A program made the translations under genes and the position numbers. Below the pieces are notes generated by a model. The model did not search any database and was not told the origin of the DNA. It saw nothing but the letters and a program-made list of their open reading frames with translations. A DNA stretch of 64,000 nt. Source: Dysgonamonadaceae bacterium. Its GTDB lineage: Bacteria; Bacteroidota; Bacteroidia; Bacteroidales; Azobacteroidaceae. The DNA is taken from assembly GCA_031272085.1 (NCBI GenBank), contig JAISUN010000038.1, positions 17,227 through 81,226 of the forward strand. The letters run 5' to 3'. Shown piece after piece: positions 10,182-17,745 of the stretch; within the stretch, counting starts at the first letter, position 1, and every line of letters begins with the position of its first letter.

Positions 10182-13100
10182 TTATTTCCAGTATTTTAAT
10201 AAAAATTCCTTGAATGTCGGATAATTAGGGGCGGCGTCGTGTCCTCCGGCGTGGCGGCGGAAGCCTATTTCGCCCTGCAAATATGCCTTGTCGGTAACAG
10301 GATACGGAATTTTTTGCCCCCGGTAATCCATTGTGTCGTTCATCACAAGCCCCTGTTTGCCAAGCAGTTGATAGACCGGGCTTGCCGCTGCTGCGGTCAG
10401 ATAATGGCCGTAAGGGTCGGCCCATGCGTCGCCGGCAGTATCGCTTCCGCAGCCGACGAACAGCGGGCGTGGAGCGCAAAGGGCGACAAGCGATTCGGCG
10501 TCAACCGGCATTTGCAGTACTTTTCGCGGCAAATAGCCGTCTTTGCTACTTTCGTCAACTCCGGCGTAAATCATTGCATTTCCGGCCGTCCAGTGGTATT
10601 CCGAGTCCCAGACGCAGTTTTCGAGGTCTTCGCCAAGATGCCGGCGCGATTGGGAAATGCCCATTGCTCCCGACGAACTCGGTGAGGCCACAGCAATCCG
10701 GCGGTCGTAAGCCATAGCGACGAGCGTGGCCTTGCCGTAGCGCGAATGGCCTGTAAGCGCGATTTTTGAAGCGTCAACAAGGGTGGAGGTTTCAAAAAAG
10801 TCGATTATCCGGCTCACTCCCCAGCCCCATGCGACCAGCGTTCCCCAGTCGGTCGGTTTGCGCCAGTTTCCTTTATTCACGAGGCCTATGAGGTAATCAG
10901 TCAGGCTTTCGCCGTTATCGGGTTGCAGGGCGACGGGGTCGAAGTAGAGAACTCCGAAACCGGCTTCCGACATTGTTTTCCATAAATCTTCGTCGCAAAT
11001 AAGGCGGCCTCCGAACGACCATGAAATCAAGATTACTACCGGCGCTTTTTTGCCTTCGGGTAAATCGGCGGGCAGCCGCAAAATGCCGGAAATCAGCGGT
11101 GCGTGGCGGATTGCGGGATAGGAAGAAACGTCGATTTTCCCTGTTAGCCGGTATTCGCGGAAAGGCGTTGTGGGCGCGGGTTTGAAATCGCGGCCGAATA
11201 CTTCTTTTACGATAGTCGGTTCGCTTAAATTCCAGTCTATTTTCAGTTTTGCCGCATCGGCAGGGATATAGCCGTAAATTTTCTGAATTTCGTCGAATAT
11301 TTTTGCCCTTCGCGTTTCCCAAGTGTTTGCGGTCAGGCCGTCGAGATTGTGCAAGGGCAGGGGCGGATAAAATTTTGCGCCCGACCAGTAATCGCCTTCC
11401 GGTTCCCACGACTGTAAGTAATTATTCCACAGGCCGTAAGAGGTTCTTCTCGTATGGCCTTCGTAAGCGGCTTTGGGCTTGTTTGTCCGCGTCCGGTCGT
11501 CAGATTCCGGCTTTATAACCGGATATTTCAGCCCAAGTTGTTCCATCATCTGGTCGTGGTCTTGTTTTGTAGAAACCGTTGCAGGCGGAAAATCGGGGAA
11601 AATCTTGTCGGGGCGCGTCATTTCGCTTTCGGGCGGGCCGAGGTAGGAAGGTTTAAGTCCGCCGAAGTCGATGATAATTTTTTCAAATACAATTCCGGGT
11701 TCTAAAACGCGAATCCGCAGGGTATGCCGTCCGGCCGCGCCGATTTCCATTTCCGTAGGCTGCCAGATGATGCGTTCGCCTTGCCAGCGGCCGAGTTCGC
11801 CACTGTATTGCCCGTTGAAATTGACTGTCGTTTCCTTGCCGCCGTCAATCGACAAAGCATAACGCAAACCCTTGTTGGCGTTGAAGTTAAGCGTTGGCGC
11901 AAGCAGTAGCGTAACGTTTGCTTTTCCTTCGGAAACCGTCTGAAAATCGTATTCCAAATAAACGAGGTCTTTATCCGTTGGATAAACGTTTTGCGGAAAG
12001 GTAGTTACGGCCGATTTTGTACGACCCAGCCAGGGGATAATTTCCCATTTTATCTTGTCCGTTCCTGCGGAACGCGCAAAATTTTCCGCTTCGACAGACA
12101 CGTAGCCGTCTTTTTCGGCGAATGCCTGCGTTTTGGGCGTAAATGCCTCTGTCGGAACGTATTCCACTTTGGGCATAATGCTTTTGTCGGGCTGTTGCCA
12201 CGAGGTATAGCCGATTCGTATCTGGTCCATCTGATGCGCCCATTTCCCGTCGGCTATTTCGCGGTTATAATGCTCTGTCAGAAGCGAATCGCGGACGAAA
12301 CATTCCTTAACCTTGTCGGCAAATTCGTTGGCTCGAAGGTCGTAAACGGCTGAATATTGGCGGTTCATAGCCAGAGCGTAATACATTTCATAAAGGTTGC
12401 AAACGGCGTTAATCGGGAACAAAACCAACTCGTCGAAAGCGTCGCGGTATTCTGCCGGAAGCCGGTTGTAGAACCGGAAAGCATCGAGCGCAAGCGCTTT
12501 GTAAGCGCTGACTGCGGTTTCAAACTCACCGTAATTTTCGAGGCTGAAAGTGCGCTCGTTAAGCATTTCGGGGGTTACGCGGCTTGCATAGCGGGCTTGC
12601 AGATTGAGCAGGCGTGCGGCTTCGGCGGCGAATTTCTGTCCGAATTGTTGTGCGCACCACTGTTCTGTCCACGCTTCAAGGTTTTTGGCCTTGAACCGCG
12701 CCGGATTCCATGCCTGCGCAAGGAAAAAACTAATCGGAAATTCCATTGGTTTCAGGTCGCCTACATTCAGCACCCACAAGCGGTCAACTCCGTGTGAATA
12801 AGTCAGGTTCATCTGTTCCCATATTCGCTGTATCTGGCTGACATTTAGCCATTTATAATTTCGCGGGGCGCCTACGTAATCGACGTGGTAATACATTCCG
12901 TAGCCGCCTTTCCGGCGCGGAGCGCCGGGCGCGGGCAGTTTGCGGACATTGCCCCAGTTGTCGTCGCTCAAAAGCAGGGTAACATCGTCAGGGACGCGCA
13001 TTCCTTGGTCGTAATAATCCTGCACTTCCTTGTATAAAGCCCAAACTTGCGGGGTTTGTTCGGCAGGTTTTCCGGTAACATCGGCTATGATTTTCCGCTG

Positions 13101-14135
13101 GTCGCTTATAATCCGTTCAAGCAGAGCGATATTTGCGTTTTGGCTCATTGGTTCGTCGCCGTCGCCGCGCATACCTACTGTTACCACTTTTTCCCAGTCT
13201 TTATTGCGCTCAATGCCGGCTTGCCAGAATTTTTGGAGTTCATCGGCATTTTTCTCATAATTCCAAACGCCTTTTCCGTAGCGCCGCCACTCGTCGTGAG
13301 CGCGTCCGAGCGGCTCGTGATGCGATGTTCCGATAACGATTCCCATTTCGTCGGCCAAAATACCGTTTTGCGGGTCGTCGTCGTAGAAAGCGTTTCCCCA
13401 CATTGCCGGCCAGAAAAAATTACCTTTCAGGCGCAGGATGAGTTCAAAAATATGTTGGTACATTTTCGCGTTCACTCCGCCGAATTTTTCTTCGCACCAG
13501 CCCTGAAAAGCGGGGGCTTCGTCGTTGATGAAAATTCCGCGCAGGGCAATGGCAGGCTCGCCGTCGGTGTAAATTCCGGGCTTGAAATAGAGGTTTTCGC
13601 GATGGACAACGGGAACGTCAGCCCACCAGTACCATGGTGAAATGCCCGCCTGCTGCGAGAGTTCGTAAATGCCGTAAATCGTTCCACGCTTGTCGCTTCC
13701 GGCGATAACCAAGGCTTTGTCGATGCCTTCGGCCGGCTTTTCGACAAGAGTAATGATAAATTTTTCGCGTTTTCCGATAATTTCATTGGCAAGCCGTTTA
13801 TCTTTCAGGATTTTGTCGATAAAATGGGAATTGCCTGCGGTTCCCGCTATTATAGCGGTGTTGCCGCCCGTTTTCGGCGAATGTCCGCTTACGCGCCTGA
13901 AATCTTCCCGCAAGTCCGCCGCAGCGCGAAGAACGCCCTTAAAATCGGCCTCGTCGGTTAGTATTTGTATGGATAAACCGTTGGTAATCAGCGGAAAATA
14001 AGAGTTGTCAGCCGCCGTTTCAAACACAAATTTTTCAACTCCGAATTGCGGTTGATTATCGCCCGCGCGGACAAAACCCGCGCTTGCAAAGGCAAATACG
14101 AGTGTTAGACAGCGAGCAGCACAGTGCATTTTCAT
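10182..14135 (-). CDS. Bimodular GH115 alpha-glucuronidase / CE15 glucuronoyl esterase, secreted
   Basis: N-terminal GH115 (YWWADVPV, GIFINDEAPAFQGWCEEKFGG, LKGNFFWPAMW, VGMRGDGDEPM); C-terminal CE15 (ILISWSFGG, TGHSRYGKATL, CAPRPLFVGCG, RHAGGHDA); signal peptide. Confidence 0.9.
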   Translation of the reverse strand: MKMHCAARCLTLVFAFASAGFVRAGDNQPQFGVEKFVFETAADNSYFPLITNGLSIQILTDEADFKGVLRAAADLREDFRRVSGHSPKTGGNTAIIAGTAGNSHFIDKILKDKRLANEIIGKREKFIITLVEKPAEGIDKALVIAGSDKRGTIYGIYELSQQAGISPWYWWADVPVVHRENLYFKPGIYTDGEPAIALRGIFINDEAPAFQGWCEEKFGGVNAKMYQHIFELILRLKGNFFWPAMWGNAFYDDDPQNGILADEMGIVIGTSHHEPLGRAHDEWRRYGKGVWNYEKNADELQKFWQAGIERNKDWEKVVTVGMRGDGDEPMSQNANIALLERIISDQRKIIADVTGKPAEQTPQVWALYKEVQDYYDQGMRVPDDVTLLLSDDNWGNVRKLPAPGAPRRKGGYGMYYHVDYVGAPRNYKWLNVSQIQRIWEQMNLTYSHGVDRLWVLNVGDLKPMEFPISFFLAQAWNPARFKAKNLEAWTEQWCAQQFGQKFAAEAARLLNLQARYASRVTPEMLNERTFSLENYGEFETAVSAYKALALDAFRFYNRLPAEYRDAFDELVLFPINAVCNLYEMYYALAMNRQYSAVYDLRANEFADKVKECFVRDSLLTEHYNREIADGKWAHQMDQIRIGYTSWQQPDKSIMPKVEYVPTEAFTPKTQAFAEKDGYVSVEAENFARSAGTDKIKWEIIPWLGRTKSAVTTFPQNVYPTDKDLVYLEYDFQTVSEGKANVTLLLAPTLNFNANKGLRYALSIDGGKETTVNFNGQYSGELGRWQGERIIWQPTEMEIGAAGRHTLRIRVLEPGIVFEKIIIDFGGLKPSYLGPPESEMTRPDKIFPDFPPATVSTKQDHDQMMEQLGLKYPVIKPESDDRTRTNKPKAAYEGHTRRTSYGLWNNYLQSWEPEGDYWSGAKFYPPLPLHNLDGLTANTWETRRAKIFDEIQKIYGYIPADAAKLKIDWNLSEPTIVKEVFGRDFKPAPTTPFREYRLTGKIDVSSYPAIRHAPLISGILRLPADLPEGKKAPVVILISWSFGGRLICDEDLWKTMSEAGFGVLYFDPVALQPDNGESLTDYLIGLVNKGNWRKPTDWGTLVAWGWGVSRIIDFFETSTLVDASKIALTGHSRYGKATLVAMAYDRRIAVASPSSSGAMGISQSRRHLGEDLENCVWDSEYHWTAGNAMIYAGVDESSKDGYLPRKVLQMPVDAESLVALCAPRPLFVGCGSDTAGDAWADPYGHYLTAAAASPVYQLLGKQGLVMNDTMDYRGQKIPYPVTDKAYLQGEIGFRRHAGGHDAAPNYPTFKEFLLKYWK

Positions 14136-14173
14136 AATATTAGAGCAAATTAATTATTAAAAAATATCGTTTG

Positions 14174-14181
14174 CAAAATTA
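14174..14181 (-). promoter_or_regulatory. Putative -7 element TAATTTTG for the GH115-CE15 operon
   Basis: Minus strand TAATTTTG about 40 nt upstream of the ATG. Confidence 0.45.
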
Positions 14182-14210
14182 GTTTTTTGTTGAGAAAATG
14201 AGGGTTAATT

Positions 14211-14244
14211 ATGTTACAAATTTTTTTGCTTATGTAACAAAATT
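14211..14244. promoter_or_regulatory. Candidate operator: repeats ATGTTACAAATTT / ATGTAACAAAATT spaced 21 bp, also an inverted repeat TGTTACA-N14-TGTAACA
   Basis: Direct reading; just upstream of the putative xylan operon promoter. Confidence 0.45.
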
Positions 14245-14350
14245 GATTTTTTTGACGAGTTTATAATACGGAAAGACGATTTTGCGGAAAGAAAATCGGA
14301 AAAAATAAAAAATATTAGGTAAAAAAATATTGAATTTAAAATTTTTGTTA

Positions 14351-14358
14351 TACCTTTG
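14351..14358 (+). promoter_or_regulatory. -7 element TACCTTTG of putative ncRNA
   Basis: TTGTTATACCTTTGTA context. Confidence 0.5.
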
Positions 14359-14363
14359 TATAA

Positions 14364-14567
14364 AATTTATAGTGTATGAAGTAAAAGTAACATAACAATA
14401 CGAAAAGACATAAAAAAGCGTCAAACGCTATATTCTTGCTTTCTGAAATGTGAGAAGTTTTAAAAGCCCGTAGAATATAAGTGTCTGTATGCGTTGCATA
14501 CGGGCTTATTGTTCGGGCAACGGTTATTCTCACAACCACAGAAAGCGGATAGTAAGTCCGCTTTTTT
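14364..14567 (+). ncRNA. Candidate structured non-coding RNA/leader of unknown class
   Basis: GCTTTCTG-AAA-TGTGAGAA pairs with TTCTCACA-ACCA-CAGAAAGC; internal GCCCG/CGGGC plus TATGC-GTT-GCATA stem; ends in terminator hairpin GCGGA..TCCGC + T6. Confidence 0.5.
14545..14567 (+). terminator. Rho-independent terminator GCGGA-TAGTAAG-TCCGC-TTTTTT
   Basis: Hairpin followed by T-run. Confidence 0.6.
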
Positions 14568-14686
14568 GTTTCTGACAGACAATCATCACTTACCGATATT
14601 TATATTATATATTTCCGCAATACCCCAAAAGGCTTAACTTTTGGGGCCGATTGACTATCATTGTATTAATTTAAAAAGGCACAATT

Positions 14687-15559
14687 ATGTATTGCGATGA
14701 AATTTGTAACGTTGAACAGCACCTTGCCTGTCCGGACTACCAGTCGGCCGACAATCCGCTTGTCGAACTGCTGACTTTCGGCGAAGGCGAAAAAATACGG
14801 CGCGTAAAGCCGTACAGCCAACTTGTGTTTGTCGTTCGCGGCGAACTCGAATTTTCGTATGCCTCGAATAGCGGGCTGAAAGCCGTTGAAAACGATTTTT
14901 TTATCATTCCTCAAAAAATAGGCTTCAATATCTGTTTTCAACGGCCGGCTTCGCTGCTTATTTTTACCCTAAAACTCGACATTGTTTTCTGCCAACAACT
15001 GCGCCGCGACATCCTGAACCTCGACGACTACGCCGTCCGCAGGAAACCAATTGTCCTGTCTGCCAACAAATTGCTGCTGGACTTAATGGAACTCGCAGCG
15101 GCAGCCGTCGGAAAATGTTTTCTCTGCACTATCTTCTTCCGCTCGCAGATAGCGGGCCTCATTACGTCTATTTCCGCCTTTTATCCCCGCGAAGAAGCGT
15201 TACAATTCTTTTCGCCCCTGGTCAGCCACTCGTTGCGCGATATCGACGACGACATATTCAAATCGACCGTCCTGCAAGCGCAAAACAGCATATTTTCCGT
15301 CCGTGAACTCGCCGACCTCGCAAATCAAAATGTTGTTACTTTCCGCCGGCGATTCGAACGGATATTCAATATGCAGCCACACGCATGGATTACGCAAAAC
15401 CGCAAACGACTGATTTACGAAGAATTGACAATGAACACAAAAACGCTCGCCGAAATAGTGTATATGTTCAACTTTTCGAGGACAAACGAACTTGCACGTT
15501 TTTGCCAAATACATTTCGGACAAACAGCAAAGTCAATTCGAGATAACAAAAACAGGTAA
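14687..15559 (+). CDS. AraC-family transcriptional regulator
   Basis: N-terminal cupin-like region; C-terminal double HTH (SIFSVRELADLANQNVVTFRRRFERIFNMQPHAWITQNR...). Confidence 0.85.
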   Translation: MYCDEICNVEQHLACPDYQSADNPLVELLTFGEGEKIRRVKPYSQLVFVVRGELEFSYASNSGLKAVENDFFIIPQKIGFNICFQRPASLLIFTLKLDIVFCQQLRRDILNLDDYAVRRKPIVLSANKLLLDLMELAAAAVGKCFLCTIFFRSQIAGLITSISAFYPREEALQFFSPLVSHSLRDIDDDIFKSTVLQAQNSIFSVRELADLANQNVVTFRRRFERIFNMQPHAWITQNRKRLIYEELTMNTKTLAEIVYMFNFSRTNELARFCQIHFGQTAKSIRDNKNR

Positions 15560-15747
15560 AATAACGCTTTTTGAATAAAAATTGTCGCAAATTAACATTT
15601 ATTCTTAAATATCCTCACTTTTTGCGATTAAAAATTTCCAATTATTGTCATTCCAGTACAATAACCGCCTTAACTTTGCAGCCGGAAATATAAAATATTA
15701 CTTCGGTAATGATTTTTTGTAACTAACTTGTTTAAAATTATACAAAA

Positions 15748-16608
15748 ATGAAAAGAACAGTTTATTTGGCGGCCGCATTGACAATAATGCTGGCCACAGG
15801 CGCTGAAGCGCAGGTAACAATAGGCGCAAACGACGCGCCGAAAGTAACGCTCGACGTCCGCGGGAAAGCGGCGACGGCAACCTCTGCCGACGGCTTGACT
15901 GAAAATGCGAAAAACAACATCAAACTCGGCGGAACTTTAAGCGAAAACACTACTATTGCCCACGGAAGTTACACTTTGACTCATTCAGGTACAGGTAAAG
16001 AAATTATCAGTACGCCTTTGCAAATTACCAGCGGCTCGCCGGGCGAAACCAAAGTGCTGACGAGCGACGCCAGCGGAAATGCTACATGGCAGCCTTCATT
16101 GACAGCATCAACATACAGAGGAACAGCAGTACCTCAACAAAAAGTATCTATACCCTGTTATGCAAAAGAAGAAGTTTATATAGATACTATTAATTACATT
16201 GATTTGCCAAAAGGATTATGGCGTGTAGATATGAGCATGCCTTTCCAAATAAAGGACGCCACCCCATCGACAGGCGGCAGTGTAGAAATTTCGGTTGGTT
16301 TGACAAGTATAATAATAGACCCGGGTTCCGCAGCGTCGCTCCCCAACGGAAATTTTCACTCTATAATGGATTCTGGACAACCAGCGAGCGCGGGTTCAGT
16401 TGCTATTTCCGGAAATCATCCGGCTAATACAGCATCAAGAGGCAATGTAACATTTTTCCTCGATAATACTAATTCAGGCATTACACGATTTTATACAATG
16501 ATAGGCAGATATGCAGAAGGGAGAAATTTAGTCCCTAATGGACTTCTTTATTTACCGGAGGGAAGAGGGTGTGGTATTTATGCTACATCTATGCAGTGGG
16601 CTAATTGA
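15748..16608 (+). CDS. Secreted protein of 'AQVTIGANDAPKVTLDV' family, unknown function
   Basis: Signal peptide; N-terminal motif shared with ORFs at 35576 and 63746. Confidence 0.75.
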   Translation: MKRTVYLAAALTIMLATGAEAQVTIGANDAPKVTLDVRGKAATATSADGLTENAKNNIKLGGTLSENTTIAHGSYTLTHSGTGKEIISTPLQITSGSPGETKVLTSDASGNATWQPSLTASTYRGTAVPQQKVSIPCYAKEEVYIDTINYIDLPKGLWRVDMSMPFQIKDATPSTGGSVEISVGLTSIIIDPGSAASLPNGNFHSIMDSGQPASAGSVAISGNHPANTASRGNVTFFLDNTNSGITRFYTMIGRYAEGRNLVPNGLLYLPEGRGCGIYATSMQWAN

Positions 16609-16644
16609 TGGTTGCAGGGATTAAGAACTTTAAGGCTTTAAGGA

Positions 16645-16677
16645 AAACCTGTTAGGTTTCAAAAACCTAACAGGTTT
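16645..16677. repeat. 33-bp nested palindrome AAACCT-GTT-AGGTTT-CAA-AAACCT-AAC-AGGTTT
   Basis: Perfect 15-nt arms with 3-nt spacer; each arm is itself a 6-3-6 palindrome. Confidence 0.9.
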
Positions 16678-16781
16678 AGAAGAAAGAAAAGCGGTGTTTG
16701 AAATATTGGATTTTACCAAAAAAATTGGTGGTTAGGAAAAAATTTGTATCTTTGCGGTGAAATTTTAATTATTAATTTATT

Positions 16782-16973
16782 ATGGCAATAGAAAAACAGC
16801 GCAGCAGTGCAATTAAACGTGAACGCGATATGTTGCTCGAAATGCTTCTGAAAAAGGCAGGTCTTAAATACAGCGAACTGGTTGATTTTACGACCAATGA
16901 ATGGGTTGCTACGCATACCGACCTTTTAAGTCCCGCCGAAAAAAAGCAATTCCAATTATTGAAACTTCAATGA
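16782..16973 (+). CDS. Putative antitoxin of PIN-toxin pair
   Basis: 63-aa small ORF ending in ATGA overlap with the PIN-domain ORF. Confidence 0.6.
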   Translation: MAIEKQRSSAIKRERDMLLEMLLKKAGLKYSELVDFTTNEWVATHTDLLSPAEKKQFQLLKLQ

Positions 16974-17407
16974 GGGCAAAGCGAGTATTTATAGATACTA
17001 ACGTTTTGATTAAGTCATATACGGCAAAATATACTGGCGATTTGACTTGCGAAAAATGTATGAATTATCTTCTAAAACGGGAAGATACACAACTTTATAC
17101 AACCGTGCAAGCGATAATTGTGATGTTTTCCACATTGCAAAAAGCGAGAATAAATCGTCCTGCAATAGATAAAAAGCATATTATTGATTATTATCACAAA
17201 CTGTTGCCAAAGATAGAAGTGTTTAACTGTACAAAACAGGACATAGAAAATTCATTCAAGTTTCCGAGCGAAGATTTGGAAGACAATTTCCAGTATGCTG
17301 TTGGTCAGAAAGTAGATTGTATCTACTATGTTACTGAAAATAAGGCAGATTTCAGCGATTTTCCAAAGATTTTGATTGTTAATCCGAAAAAGCCTTATTT
17401 CCTGTAA
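16970..17407 (+). CDS. PIN-domain ribonuclease toxin (VapC-like)
   Basis: MRAKRVFIDTNVLIKSY PIN N-terminus, conserved downstream acidic residues; overlaps the antitoxin stop. Confidence 0.75.
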   Translation: MRAKRVFIDTNVLIKSYTAKYTGDLTCEKCMNYLLKREDTQLYTTVQAIIVMFSTLQKARINRPAIDKKHIIDYYHKLLPKIEVFNCTKQDIENSFKFPSEDLEDNFQYAVGQKVDCIYYVTENKADFSDFPKILIVNPKKPYFL

Positions 17408-17436
17408 ATAACGCTTTTTCTGCATAATACAAAATA

Positions 17437-17479
17437 ATCGCACAAACCAATAAAATTCAAAGGTTTGTGCGATTTTTTT
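17437..17479 (+). terminator. Rho-independent terminator ATCGCACAAACC..GGTTTGTGCGAT-T7
   Basis: Perfect 12-bp stem followed by T-run. Confidence 0.85.
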
Positions 17480-17511
17480 ATTAACAGTTCATATTATTTG
17501 ACGAAAAATGG

Positions 17512-17550
17512 TAGTTAGTTTAGTTATTAATTAGTTAGTTAGTTAGTTTT
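17512..17550. repeat. Degenerate TTAG tetranucleotide tandem repeat
   Basis: TAGTTAGTTTAGTTATTAATTAGTTAGTTAGTTAGTTTT. Confidence 0.85.
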
Positions 17551-17745
17551 AATATAAGCGATGTGCGTACATCAAACAGGTTTAGCCAAAACCTTTTTTG
17601 TTTTATGCTGTGTGGCAGGCTGTTAAGCAATGCGCTTGGTTTTGTAGATGCCTGATAAATTTAGTTTTTAATAAAAAAAATATTTTATAGGCGGTTGAAA
17701 GGAAAAATTTTTTGTAACTTTGCATAATTTTAATTTCACACAGTT

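Noticed and set aside
12357-12797. Antisense ORFs inside the GH115-CE15 gene (and many similar antisense ORFs across the window)
   Set aside because: Low-complexity, arginine/proline/phenylalanine-rich shadow frames of strongly coding sequence; no recognisable motifs or RBS.
14364-14567. Assignment of the structured RNA as 6S RNA, SRP RNA or tmRNA
   Set aside because: 5' and 3' ends do not pair as in 6S; no SRP GGAA/tetraloop core or tmRNA tag frame seen; kept as unclassified.
17565-17610. AGGTTT-AGCCA-AAACCT-TTTT hairpin upstream of kbl as a regulatory terminator
   Set aside because: Short 6-bp stem and weak context; the strong terminator is already at 17437; insufficient support.
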